Assembly: GCA_040357565.1 (NCBI GenBank) | Contig: JBDODJ010000145.1 | Length of the DNA stretch: 26,841 nt | Source: Cercozoa sp. M6MM | Taxonomy: Eukaryota; Endomyxa: Ascetosporea | Strand: one strand, 5' to 3' | Shown: positions 1-10,820 of the stretch, piece by piece | Numbering within the stretch: the stretch's first letter is position 1 | Layout of the letters: every line of letters starts with the position of its first letter | Program-made: the position numbers and the translations under genes | The notes under the pieces: model-generated | What the model saw: the letters and a program-made list of their open reading frames with translations, nothing else | Told to the model about the DNA's origin: nothing | Database searches by the model: none

Positions 1-16
1 GTGTGTGTGTGTGTGT

Positions 17-105
<89 letters not shown>
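1..105. repeat. (GT)n microsatellite
   Basis: An almost pure GT dinucleotide run with one GGG interruption near base 17, cut by the left window edge. It probably lies in an intron of the TFIIIC-subunit gene. Bases 177-296 after it are T-rich with TTG/TTTTG units, ending before the exon at 311. Confidence 0.9.
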
Positions 106-106
<1 letters not shown>

Positions 107-310
107 ACAGGCAGTGAAACAGGCGACCTTCTTGAGCACTGCTAACGCACCTCGGTCCTGTGTAGGGTCTTCAGTTTGTTGTTTGTTTTTGTTTTTGTTT
201 TATTTTTTGCTGTTGTTTTTTGTTGTTGTTGTTTTGTTGTTCTTGTTGTTGTTGTTTTTTCTTGCTGTCATTCGTTGTTGTTGTTGTTTTTTGTTAAGGA
301 TGTGGTGTAG

Positions 311-3300
311 CTCGTGGCGGACAAGGTGCTGTGGCTCGAAGTCGGTCTTCTGCGTGGCTACGCGCTGCTGCACTCGGAGGTACTGCTTGAGTGCATTTCC
401 CTTGCCGTCTTTACCCCCCCCCCCCCCTGTCTGCAGGACGCGACGGGCGCGCTGACGGCCTGTCGTGGCGTGGCCACTGCGTTGGCACGTGGTCTCTCCG
501 ATCGTGAGTCCGATGATCAGCCCGATCATGAGTCTGATCATGAGTCAGACGGTCAGTTGTGTGGTGAGTCGGATGATGATGAGTCGAGTGACCACGTGGG
601 TGACCACGTGGGCCAGTCGGACGACGGCCTGCGCGTGGTGACGTCGCTGGTGTCGCCGCTGCGCCGCCGCCTGTCGCTGCTGCTGCTGCGTCTGCGCGCC
701 GCCACGACGCTCCGATCGCTGCTGAGCGCGCGTTATGGTAGTTTTACCCCCCCCCCCCCACCCCCCTTTTACTCCCTCCCTTTTACCTCTCTCCCTCCCC
801 TTTTACCCCTCCCCTTTTACCCCTCCTCTTTTACCCTCTACCCTCTCCCTCCAGAGGAGGCGGCACGGCAGGCGTACCCGGTGCTGCGACGAGTGCTGCG
901 AACAGACGCGTTCGTGCTGCGCGATGCGCGACCGGCCGACGTGCAGACGCAGGAGCGCGACTCGCTGAGTCATGTCATGGTCGTGCTCGAGGACGCCGCG
1001 CTGCCGTCTGCTGGTGCTTACCCCCACTCTTACCCCCCACCTTACCCCCCCCCCCTCCCCCCATCTTACCCCTCCTCCCAGATGACACCGAGGACTCCAA
1101 GGTGTACCGCGAGAGTGACAAGGAAGTCCTGGCCAAACATGCTGTTGCTGACACTGACTTGTTGAGGTAGTACTGTACACTATGTATGGTATGTATGTAT
1201 AGTATGGTGTATGTATAGTATGGTGTATGTATAGTATGGTATATCTGTATAGTATGGTGTATGTATAGTATGGTATGGATAGTATGGTATGTATAGTATG
1301 GTATGTATGTATGTATAGTATGTATGTAAGTATGTATGTTGTATGGTGTATGTGAATGCACCGGAACAGAGTACTGGAAGACGTGTCGAAACACAAGGCA
1401 GTGCAGTTGCTGCGACACTCATCCGCGCGGAGTCTCTGGTAGTCTTCACACGTGTCCACTGACTGACTGACTGACTGACTGACTGACGTGCATATGCATG
1501 TGCATATGCATGTGCATGTGTGTGTGTCTCAGTGTGACATGTGCCAAGGCACTGGTGCAGCTTCGACGCGACACTCTGGCGCGACTCGTGATCTACCGCA
1601 CACGTGCCTTGTGTACCACCGAGAACGGTACTTCCGCAACCTTCCCCCCAGTGAGCACGTGCATGATGGATAACTTGGCACGTGGTGCGACGGTGTAGTC
1701 ACTCAGCAGCCGCCGCACCGTCAGCAACTGGCGGAACTCGCGTTTGTTGGCGTCGGTGTCGAATGCGCCGCCGGTCGGCACTCTGCTGCGTGTGGACTTT
1801 TTACCCCCCGGCTTCCCCCCCCCCCCCCCCTGTGGATGCTCCTCATGTGCTCAGGTACGACTTGTTGCGAGACGCGATAGACGCGGCGCCGCACTCGTCG
1901 GCGGTGCTGACGGAGTTCCTGCAGGTGCTGCACGCCATGCGGTTCCACAGCAAGCTGACGCGGCACGTGCGACGTGCGCTGGACAAGGCGCCCGAGTCGC
2001 TGCCGCTGCGTCTGCTGCTGGCGCACACGCACGGTGTCAAGAAGACCTTCCACCTGGCGCTGCTGGACTACCTGGACGTGCGGCAGCGCCTGCGTCGTCG
2101 ACGTGCGGCACTGGCACGCCACGTGGCACGCATGCAATCACTGGTACCCTCTGACACTGACACCGTCACTGACACCGTCACTGACACCGTCACTCACTGA
2201 CACCGTCACTCACTGACACACGTGTCCACCTGTGTGTGTGTGCAGAAGCAGCAGACGGAAACGACGGCGCCGGGTAGTGGCGACGACGGTGACGAGGCCA
2301 CCATTGATCTCCTCGTGGCCGTGTGCTTCCTGCAGCAGGTTTCCCCCCCCCCCCCCTCCTGTTTACCCCCCTGTTTACCCCCCTGTTTACCCCCTCCTAC
2401 CCAGGCAATGAAGCGATCGGTGGCAGGTCGGCATGCGCACCTGCGTCAGGTGGGTCGGAGTTTTACCCCCCCCCCCCACCTATCGATTGAGTTGGTTGTG
2501 CCTACAGGCACTGGCCTTCCTGATGCGCTACTGCCAGGCGCACGTCTACTTGCCCGTACTAGTGTTGTTGTTGTTGTTGTTGTTGTTTTTTGTTGTTGTT
2601 GTTTTTTTGTTTTGTTTTGTTTATTTTTGGTTTGTTGTTGTTTTTTTGTTTTTTGTTTTGTTTTTTGTTTTTTTGTTTTTGTTTTGTTGTTTAATTGTTT
2701 TGTTTTGTTGTTGTTTTTTGTTTTGTCTTGTTGTTTAATTGTTTTGTTTTGTTGTTTTTTTGTTGTTTTTTTGTTTTGCTTTGTTGTTTTTGTTTTTCTT
2801 GTTGTGTTGTTGTGTTGTTTTTTTAGTGTTGTTGTTGTTGTTGTGAGTCGAGGGGTCTGTTGTAGTCATTCGAGAGACGCACGCAGTCGCACGGAGGGGC
2901 ACGTGCGCCGCCTGCCATGGTGCGCTTACCTCCTTGCTCTCCCCCCCCCCTTGCTGCCTCCCCCCCCCCCTCGGCCAGGCCTTCTGCGCCAACGTCGACG
3001 CCGAAGCCAGTTTCAACGCGGCGCGTTTCTTTCACTTCCTCGGTTTGCGGTATGGTCCCCTCAAACTCGGCACGTGTACGGTCCAGATGGACAGGTGTGT
3101 AGCCACTTGGCGGTGCCGCTGTACGAACGCGTGTTGTCGCTGGCGCCGCAGTCGCTGCCGCCCGACGTGCGACTCAGGTCTGCCGCTGGCACTGACGGTG
3201 CTGACAGTGATCACACTGACGGTGAGGATCAGTTGCAGACGGTGCCGCGATCATTCCTCGTGGCAGGAACCGAGCGAGCGCACAGTCCATGTACTCTGTC

Positions 3301-3607
3301 CTGTGCTACTCTCTGTCTGCATAATACCAGTCTACTATGCTGTCTAATACTGTGCTGTCTAATACTGTGCTGTCTAATACTATGCAGTCTAATACTTACC
3401 CCTTGCATACAGTGCTGCTGCCGCACTGCGTGGACCTGTCGCGCGAGGCTGCGCACAATCTCGCCATTATCTACGCCGAGTCGGTACATTTCTGACTGCG
3501 TTCTGCTTCTTGTGTTCTCTTCTAGTCTCTCGATCTGCCACTGACTCGACTTGCAGGGCTCCCCGGAACTCTCGCGTCGACTCATGTCGCAGTACCTCGT
3601 GATATAG
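311..3607 (+). CDS. GTF3C3: TFIIIC TPR subunit (GTF3C3/TFC4, tau131-like), C-terminal part
   Basis: This is a subunit of the RNA polymerase III factor TFIIIC, a nuclear TPR scaffold that helps recruit TFIIIB to tRNA-type genes. The gene is open at the left edge of the window. Phase-consistent exons are 311-379, 437-737, 855-1013, 1082-1166, 1370-1438, 1533-1627, 1699-1789, 1855-2143, 2246-2338, 2405-2449, 2508-2555, 2979-3049, 3103-3290, 3413-3483 and 3557-3607. The family is shown by the late segment: QLAELAFVGVG, AAYDLLRDAI, then AMKRSVAGRHAHLRQALAFL (the usual QAMxR..NRH..LQG.aFL block), then EASFNAARFFHFLGLRHLAV and the end REAAHNLAIIYAESGSPELS..YLVI, which matches the GTF3C3 C-terminus. 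The exon at 437-737 carries an acidic, low-complexity D/E/S/H insert. Exons before 1699 are less certain than those after it. The 1628-1698 intron could instead hold a short exon. Confidence 0.85.
1179..1352. repeat. TATG/TAGTATGGTG minisatellite in an intron
   Basis: Degenerate tandem copies of a unit close to GTATGTATAGTATGGT fill the TFIIIC intron between the exons at 1082-1166 and 1370-1438. Confidence 0.85.
1459..1522. repeat. (CTGA)n followed by CATATGCATGTG repeats
   Basis: About seven CTGA units (1459-1487) are followed by alternating GCATAT/GCATGTG units that run into the acceptor of the exon starting at 1533. Confidence 0.85.
2150..2219. repeat. 12-base tandem repeat ACTGACACCGTC
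   Basis: Five or so copies of ACTGACACCGTC, some with an extra ACTC, make up most of the intron between the exons ending at 2143 and starting at 2246. Confidence 0.85.
2560..2848. repeat. TTG/TTTTG-rich tract in a long intron
   Basis: A long sense-strand run of TTG, TTTTG and TTTTTTG units in the TFIIIC intron 2556-2978. It is the longest intron of that gene and ends with two C-runs before the acceptor at 2977-2978. Confidence 0.9.
3336..3396. repeat. 15-base tandem repeat (TGTCTAATACTGTGC)
   Basis: Four copies of a TGTCTAATACTGTGC-like unit lie in the intron between the exons ending at 3290 and starting at 3413. Confidence 0.85.
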
Positions 3608-4298
3608 CCTTCGCTTAGCGTACGCGTTAATAGCGACTCCGACTGGCGTGGATAGAGGGAGGGTTCTGGGGGATGTTGAAGCCCACTTTTTTCCGAGCTC
3701 TAACGTAACCCGCTAAATGATCGGATGATCCACGGTGATATCAGGTCGAAAATAAACCTCTCTAACGTCCGCAACGCGGCGTTAAACTGACGGGGATGAA
3801 CCCAGGCTGACCAGTTGGTCCATTGAAGCAGTTAAGAGTGTGTGGCTCTGCCTATAGCTAGCTGTGACTGGACCTGTCTGAAGGCCTGTCCTGTGGACTG
3901 AGCCTGCCGGTTGGCAAAAGAGAAAACCTCATCTACTTTTGGCATTGGTGACGGAGTCGCTCTGCAGTTGGCACTGATATCCACTTCTGCAAGTATACTT
4001 CTTATATTTAGTTCTTTTCACGACGTCAGTAACAAGAGAGTGTCTTAGACTGGCGTTGCTGAGTATCTATCAGTTTTTGTCCAGTTTTTGCAGGGCACAG
4101 ATTCAGCACAAGGATGGAACTGAAATCGGTGGTATTTACAGAAACAGAAACCGTCAGTACAAGTACACTCCAGTCGGAATCAAACTGACACTCTGAGACG
4201 AAAGCAAAAAGCAGGATATGAAGATACTTGGACACTCAGTCGGTTTTAATCTCGTCAAACACTGTTGCTGACTGGGCCTTCCGCGAGGAGGGCGAAAA
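3608..4298. other. Convergent intergenic region, no gene seen
   Basis: Spacer between the stop of the TFIIIC-subunit gene (+) and the likely stop of the kinase gene (-). Open frames here are short and show no family pattern. It contains ACCAGTTGGTCCATT at 3810-3824, repeated exactly at 7389-7403. No tRNA-like A/B boxes were recognised. Confidence 0.6.
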
Positions 4299-4435
4299 CT
4301 ACAGTCTGCCAGGCGCCGCCAGCGGTGCGAAACTCGCGAACGACGACCGCGCCGGCGCCTAGCAACAGACAACAACATTGCCCAAAAACAACAACCACAA
4401 CAACAAACAACAACCAACAAACTACCACAACCAAC

Positions 4436-4483
<48 letters not shown>

Positions 4484-4493
4484 NNNNNNNNNN

Positions 4494-4539
<46 letters not shown>

Positions 4540-7500
4540 ACAACAACAAAACAACAAACAACAAACAACAAACAACAAACAACAAACAACAAACAACAAA
4601 CAACAAACAACAAACAACAATAGAAGAAACAAGCGAAAAATACAACGACATAGTTTCTGCCGGTCGGTTGCGACTGACGGTTCTGTGTGTTGGAGGAGGT
4701 AACGGGGGTAAAGGGGGTTAAGGGGGTAAAGGGAGTAAAGAGCAAAGCAACCTCGAGTTTCTCCGTCAGCCGAGGCAGAGTGAATTTCTCACTGGGGGGG
4801 GGTAAAGGGATAGGGAATAAAGGGATAGGGAATAAAGGGATAGGGAATAAAGGGNNNNNNNNNNGGATAGGGAATAAAGGGATAGGGAATAAAGGGATAG
4901 GGAATAAAGGGGGTAGGAATAAAAGGGTAGGGGATAGAGGGGTAGGGGATAGAGGGTAGGGGATAGAGAGGTAGGGGGGTAAAATACGACAGCTTCGGAT
5001 TCGGCGCCACCGTCATCTGCTTGGCCGAGTCGTTGTAGCGCTCCAACTGGACAGGGGGAAGGGGGTGAACAGGGGGTAAACAGGGGGGTAAACAGGGGGG
5101 TAAACAGGGAGGTAAATAGGGGGGTCAGGGGGGTAAACAGGGGGGTAAACAGGGGGGGTATATAAGGTGGCATATAGCAGGGTATATAAGGCGGTATATA
5201 GGGGAATAAATAGGGGGTAAACAGGAGGTAAACAGGGGGGTAAACAATGGGGTAAACAGGGAGGTAAACAGGGGGGGGTAAACAGGGGGGTAAAACCGCC
5301 TCGAGCGTGACGGAGGCACCGCGTCGCATCTGCCGCAGCGCCCACACCGCCGTACGCATCTACACGCACACCCTTAAATACACACCTCCTTAATTGCACA
5401 CCCCTTAAAGCCCCCTCAATAAAAGCCCTTAATATAAGCCCCCTTAATCAAAGCCCTTCATAAAAGCCCCCTTAATAAAAAACTACGGAGCAGCGTCTTG
5501 CGGCGTCGTTGCGCAGCATGCAGTTCAGCAGAGGAGCCATCTCGGGTGCCTCCGCCGACAGCCTTGTCTGCCAAATCATTTTACATGTACAGACACCGGT
5601 CCATTTGGACGCAGACTTTGTTAAGGGAGTGCCTACGGAGACACGTCGCTCGTCAATCAGCACCGGCGCCTGCAGAGAGTCCGCGCGGACGACGCCACCG
5701 CCCGTCGCCACGTTGAACACCGTCGCCGCGAAGCTGTGCATAGGGGAGGGTAAACAGGGGGGTAAACAGGGGGGTAAACTGGAGATGCATAGGGTGGTAT
5801 AGGGTGGTATTAGGGTTTAACCGGGGTACAATAGGGGGGTAAACAGGGGGGTAAAGGGGGAAACAGGGGGGGTAAAGGGGGGGGTAAAACCTAAAGCAGT
5901 CGCTGGAGGGCGCGAAGAAGCGATCGGCGCCGCCAGGCGACAACAAGTCGGCCAGCACCTCGGGCGCCATGAAGGGCACCGACCCAATGGGTGCACCTAC
6001 AGTTTAGTTAAGGGGGAGCCATATAATTAAGGGACCATATTGTTAAGAGGGTGTCCATGGCTACAATTTCCTTTTATTAAGGGGACCAAGTTTACCTTTT
6101 TCTCCCTGCACGCGCGAGGCGCCGAAATCCACGAGAATCGCATTGCCTTTGTGCACCCTGTTGGGGGGGGGGGGGAAAAAGGGGGGGAAAAAAGGGGGGG
6201 AAAAAGCGGGGGTATGCGGGGGCCAGAAGGGTATCAAGGGGTAAAAAGGAGGTCTACATGACATTGGTTGTCTTGATGTCGTTGTGCGTTAGTCCCTACC
6301 AACGGAGAGGTAAAGGGGGGTAAAGGGGGTAAAAACCAATACCGCTGCGTGTACTGCTTGCAGTGCCAACTGTAGCAAAAGGGAGTAACCAGGGGGGTAA
6401 ACAGGGGGGGGTAAACAGGGGGGTAAAACCGCCATCTGGAGCGACCAGCGCAGCAACAAAACTCGCTGCGTCGCCGCGTCGAAATCGCGTCGCAACTGTG
6501 GAACGAACGATTTCCTGGGGTAAACAGGGGGGTAAACAGGAGGGTAGACAGGAAGGTAAACAGAGGGGATGAACAGGGGTAAACAGGAGGTAAATAGGGG
6601 TGTAAATAGGGGAGTGAATAGGGGTTGAAAATAGGGAGGTAAATAGGGGTGTAAATAGGGAGGTAAATAGGGGTGNNNNNNNNNNTGTAAATAGGGAGGT
6701 AAATAGGGGTGTAAATAGGGAGGTAAATAGGGAGCGAATAGGAGGTAAATAAGGTGTGAATAGGGAGGTGAATAGGGGGTAAATAGGGGGTGTAAATGGG
6801 GTGTAAAGGGGGGGGTAAAGTTACAGAGTGTGCGACCCGAGGTACTCCTCCACAATGACAACCTATTGTCCACAAACACAACACACATGCAGGAGAGTAG
6901 CCACTCCTGTACAATGCGTACAAATGGACCGGTGTACATGTTCATTGTAGCCATCCGATAGCACGTAGGCGTCCGAGTGTCGCACCACACCTGGCGCCTC
7001 CGACAGCAGCGACAGCGCCCGCGCCTCGTCCAGCATCTGCCGGGTTAAAAGGGGGGTAAACAGGGGGTAGGAGAGGGATAGCAGAGGGGTAAACAGGGTA
7101 AACAAGGGGTAAACATGAGGTAAGCAGGGGGGTAAACAGGGGGGTAAAACCGGTCCGGGGCAGAAGGGGGGTAAACAGGGGGGTAAAGAGGGGGAAAGAG
7201 AAGGGTAAAGAGGGGAATAAAGAGGGGGATAAAGAGGGGGATAAAGAGGGGAATTAAAGAGGGGATGAAGAGGAGAATAAAGAGGGGTAAAGCTGCTTCG
7301 AACTTTTGAAGAGCGCTACGACGCCGAAGGAACCGGTGCCGAGCTGTACCCAAAAAACAACACAGTCCATTTGGACTAATCTTGAGGCACCAGTTGGTCC
7401 ATTTGTACGGTCTATCTGTACCACTCCTAGTGGCGTGAAGGGCATGCCGTGGAAGTACGACTGCAGCGACGAAAACAAGCGCTGCGGAAACTCGGCCTCG

Positions 7501-8260
7501 AGGCGTGCCACGCCGCCCTACTGGGAGGTAGGAGGGTAGGGGTAAAGAGGGTCAAACTTCATACTCAAACTGACCTGCTCGATGATGTGCGACGTAGAAG
7601 TCAGTTCAACCACTTGCTTCATACCCGGCAGGTCTGGCGAAGATGCAGTTAAAAAAGAGAAAAGCTCACAGGTTAGAGCAAAAGCACTCAAATCTGCGTC
7701 AAAGTTGTCCTCATCGACTGTTTTCGAATGCAAGATGGCGACTTGGCTCGTTGCACTCTTCTTCAGTCAGTTTTTTGTTAAATCAAAACGAAAAACTGAT
7801 CTGTTCAAATGGAAGCCCAACTCACTGCTCGAACCGACTCGAGGAAAACTGGCGCATCTCGGAGCATCGCGTTGAGCTCATCAACAGCGCGTTGCGCGAT
7901 TCCGACAGCCTCAATGTCGGGGTTCGTGAACTAAACAAAAGAGTTTAAACGCAGGAACCGAAATACCAAAAATGGTAAAATCAGTTTTTAGTTGCCTCCT
8001 CAGAAGCTTCTGAAAGCGAGTCTACCTTGTGCACAGACAGAGCAGTCGCAGTGCGAGATAGTGTGACAAGTGACTACATTTGAGACAGCAAACTACAGGC
8101 AGAGCTTTACTGGATCGCTCACACGGCTCACCTGTTTTAGTTGTTCCACCGACTGTGCACTGACTGCACTCGACAACATCGCCACATTGTTCCCGGGCAC
8201 TTCATTGTTTGAACTGAACTTACCACTACACAGTGTCGCTAGCAAGGCGAGTAAACGCAT
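4299..8260 (-). CDS. STE11/MAPKKK-like protein kinase with HND catalytic loop
   Basis: A serine/threonine-type kinase domain with a helical N-terminal region. Phase-consistent exons in transcription order: 8260-8224 (first Met tentative), 8199-8132, 8073-8026, 7930-7826, 7757-7670, 7633-7575, 7517-7422, 7343-7304 (G-loop LGTGSFGVV), 7036-6938 (helix C, DEARALSLL), 6862-6825 (hinge VVIVEEYLGSHTL), 6514-6430, 6369-6337, 6295-6258 (HNDIKTTNV), 6157-6096 (VDFGASR), 5996-5891 (GSVPFMAPEVL), 5733-5637 (SFAATVFNVATG), 5567-5487 (MLRNDAARRCS), 5359-5297, 5046-4988, 4791-4752, 4682-4650 and 4358-4299. The last two are weak. The usual HRD is HND, while the catalytic Asp, Lys and Asn, DFG and APE are present. 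No exon was found for the beta-3 VAIK-type lysine, which should lie between 7304 and 7036. The 5' end may extend beyond 8260, since the frame stays open to about 8497. Confidence 0.75.
4377..4621. repeat. (CAA)n / CAACAAA tract with 10-N gap
   Basis: CAA trinucleotides, then CAAACAA units, fill an intron-like stretch of the kinase gene (TTG on its sense strand). Bases 4484-4493 are N, with the same repeat on both sides, so the true length is unknown. Confidence 0.95.
4790..4987. repeat. GGGATAGGGAATAAA minisatellite with 10-N gap
   Basis: About six or more copies of a 15-base GGGATAGGGAATAAA unit, then GGGGTAGGGGATAGA units, in a kinase intron. Bases 4855-4864 are N inside the array. Confidence 0.95.
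5052..5296 (-). repeat. TTTACCCCCCTG intronic repeat array
   Basis: Array of GGGGGGTAAACAG units, which read CTGTTTACCCCCC on the sense strand of the kinase gene. It fills the intron between the exons 5359-5297 and 5046-4988 and begins directly at the donor GTTTTACC. A middle part is TATATA-rich. Confidence 0.9.
5365..5480. repeat. Degenerate CCCCCTTAATAAAAG repeat
   Basis: Loose tandem copies of a 15-18 base AAGCCCCCTTAATAAA-like unit occupy the kinase intron between exons 5567-5487 and 5359-5297. Here the plus strand is C-rich, unlike the neighbouring kinase introns. Confidence 0.75.
5740..5890 (-). repeat. TTTACCCCCC intronic repeat array
   Basis: GGGGGGTAAACAG units in the kinase intron between the APE exon (5996-5891) and the exon 5733-5637, reaching to the donor at 5890-5889. 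Confidence 0.9.
6158..6250 (-). repeat. G-run / GGGGAAAAAG intronic repeat
   Basis: Plus-strand G-runs alternating with AAAAA fill the kinase intron between the HND exon and the DFG exon. Confidence 0.85.
6515..6816 (-). repeat. TTTACCTCCCTA / TTTACCCCTA minisatellite with 10-N gap
   Basis: GGGAGGTAAATAGGGGTGTAAATA-type units fill the kinase intron between the hinge exon (6862-6825) and the exon 6514-6430. Bases 6676-6685 are N inside the array. Confidence 0.95.
7037..7303 (-). repeat. TTTACCCC repeat array where a kinase exon is missing
   Basis: Between the G-loop exon and the helix-C exon of the kinase, the sense strand is nearly all pyrimidine with TTTA units. It has no AG dinucleotide between its first bases and the terminal CAG. 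A short non-repeat island at about 7151-7163 (sense CTGCCCCGGACCG) sits directly before a GTTTTACCCC sequence, the same context as real donors in this gene. Confidence 0.8.
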
Positions 8261-8891
8261 CTGTTCAAAGTGCCCTACAGAACTGAACGTGCACGTATCT
8301 GATACAACGAGACTAAAAAACTCAGACGACGGAAGAGAGCGAGCACGTGTGTGCGCAAGTGTGTTCGCTCGCCTGTGTTGTTTCTTCAAGTGACTTGGCA
8401 CATGTGTGCTCTGACCGAAGTTAGTCAACAAGCTTGTTTCCCCAGAAGACACAACATTCAAAACTGGCGTGTTGGTGGCGTGACAGAACTGAGACAATCA
8501 AAAGACTGTCTTTCACTTCCCCGCCTTGTGTTACTTAAACTTATTACTGCAATCCTTCATGCGTTGACTAAACGCAGCTTTGTGCCACGGTGAGGCGTGA
8601 CATCCAGTACTCTTAGAGACGGGAAGTTGTGCGATTGCTCGGAGAGGCAAACCCACGTCATTTTGGCGTTTCGCACGCGCACTTCTCCGGCGAAACCATT
8701 CGGTGTATCGCAGTCTTGCTTCACTTCGCTTCGTTGATTAAGTGCAGTACTCGAGAGCAAGCAACAAACGTCCGTTGGTCCCGGAGCTACCGCATCCACT
8801 TTTCATATTTTCGTCGGACGGGAGAGTTTCTTCACCCGAAGCTTGAAATAAGCGACTGTCCTTGGCCCCTACGAACTGAAAGTTGCAAAAA
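8261..8891. promoter_or_regulatory. Divergent region between kinase and glutamine synthetase
   Basis: About 630 bases between the tentative kinase start (-) and the glutamine synthetase start (+). It must hold the upstream region of both genes and probably one or more 5' exons of the kinase: the minus frame leading into its first exon stays open to about 8497. No clear TATA box was recognised. Confidence 0.4.
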
Positions 8892-10705
8892 ATGGAAGAC
8901 ATACGTGCGTGGACAACTTCGCTGGCGCAGGCCAACACAGAGGACGGCATCAGTAATGTCGTTTTTGCAGAGTACATCTGGCTCGATGCAGAACAGACCG
9001 TGCGCGGCAAGTCGCGTGTCCTCACGTCGGCCGAGCACTGTAACGCTGTCATGCAGCGCAATGTCAAGGCTTTGGTAAATTTAATTCTTGCTTTCAGTTG
9101 CTTGGATAAGTTGGAGGTGTTCTATGTGCTTTTCGCATTTTTGCTTTTGGTTTTCTTGATTTGTCGCTCCCCATGCTGAGTGAGAAAATATGAAAACTAT
9201 ATATCAATGTGGGCAGCCTGAGTGGAACTTTGACGGCTCGAGCACTGAGCAAGCCAGCGGGCATGACAGTGAGGTTCTGCTTCGCCCTGTGGCCATGGTT
9301 TGTTTGCTCCTGACCAGACCCGACCCGACTGGACTAGACTTGGCATGTGTATAGTACGACGACCCGTTCCGCAAGCGTCCGCACGTGCTGGTGCTGTGTG
9401 AGACGCGTCAGTCGCACAAGTACGACTGGGGAGCACCTCATGCGAGCAACACGCGCGCCGAGTGTCTCCAGGTGATGCAGCTCGCCAGCGACAGCAAGCC
9501 GTGGTTTGGCCTTGAGCAGGAGTTCACTTTGGTAGGTGGGCCTTTACTCTTCTCTGAGGCCTCACTCTGTCCGTTTTACTTCCTTTCACTCCACCTTCAC
9601 CTTTCTTGGTACGTTTTTTCTCTCCTTGTCAAGTTGGATGGCAAGACGATGCGTCCGCTGGGCTGGCCAGCCAATCCGAGCTGCACACCGGCTCCGCAGG
9701 GACCTGTACGTGACTTCAACCTCCCTTCCCCTCCCGCTATCAGTTTACTGTCTTTCCTACTGGACAGTACTACTGCTCGGTGGGAGCCAACAAAGCCATC
9801 GGCCGCGAAATCTCGGAGGCGCACGCGCAGGCTTGTGTCTACGCTGGTCTGAAACTCTCGGGCACCAATGCTGAAGTCATGCCTTCGCAGTATGTCCTAC
9901 CTTGTCCTCCCTCTCCTTCTGGCTTCCTTGGCCCTTTCTTATTCCCCTGTATAGGTGGGAGTTCCAGATCGGTCCTTGCGAAGGCATCACGGCCGGTGAT
10001 CAAGTCACTGTGGCGCGTTACCTTCTGCACCGTGGTAAGGGACCATGGGGGGGGGGGGTAAGTGGATTGAGCGAGGGGGTAAAAAGCTACATTACTGTAG
10101 TGGCCGAAATGGCGGACGTTGTGGCAACGATACATCCCAAGCCTATGCCGGTCTGTCTTGTCACATTCCTTGCCTTGACTGGAGGTTTTTTATTTGTGCT
10201 GGGTGACTCGCAGGGCGACTGGAACGGCGCCGGATGCCACGTGAACTTCTCGACGGAAGCGATGCGCCGAGACGGCGGTCTCAGTGTCATTGGCGACGCC
10301 ATCGACCGCCTGTCGCGCCAGCACGCCGCCTTTCTGGCCCTGTCTGGCACCGACAATGATTTGCGACTCACCGTACAATCTATATTTATATATATATATA
10401 TATATATATATCTGTCTATCTAGCTAACAGTATATATGTCTATCTGACAATTTATATATATTTATATCTGTCTATCTATCCTCTATCCATCTATCAATCT
10501 ATCTATCCATCCATATATCTACCTATCCATCTATCCATTCATCTACCTATCTGTCTATCTATCTATATACCAGTTTTCATCCATCTATCCACTCGCCTTG
10601 CTACCTCCGCAGGGCAAGCACGAGACCTCGGACCCCGACGTCTTTCGCCACGGCGTCGGCGACCGCGGCGCTGCCGTGCGCATTCCCAACGCCACGCATG
10701 CGCAG

Positions 10706-10755
<50 letters not shown>

Positions 10756-10765
10756 NNNNNNNNNN

Positions 10766-10820
<55 letters not shown>

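Noticed and set aside
4154-4745. Long Val/Leu/Cys or Asn/Gln homopolymer frames on both strands
   Set aside because: They are translations of the CAA repeat and the N gap in all frames, not genes.
6234-6990. Two 230-residue Pro/Tyr/Leu-rich minus-strand frames
   Set aside because: They read through TTTACCCC repeats and short kinase exons in mixed frames. Splicing gives coherent kinase motifs instead.
5052-7290. GGGGTAAA arrays as internal telomere repeats
   Set aside because: TTTACCCC differs from known telomere units (TTAGGG, TTTAGGG, TTTTGGGG and complements), is degenerate, and follows intron boundaries.
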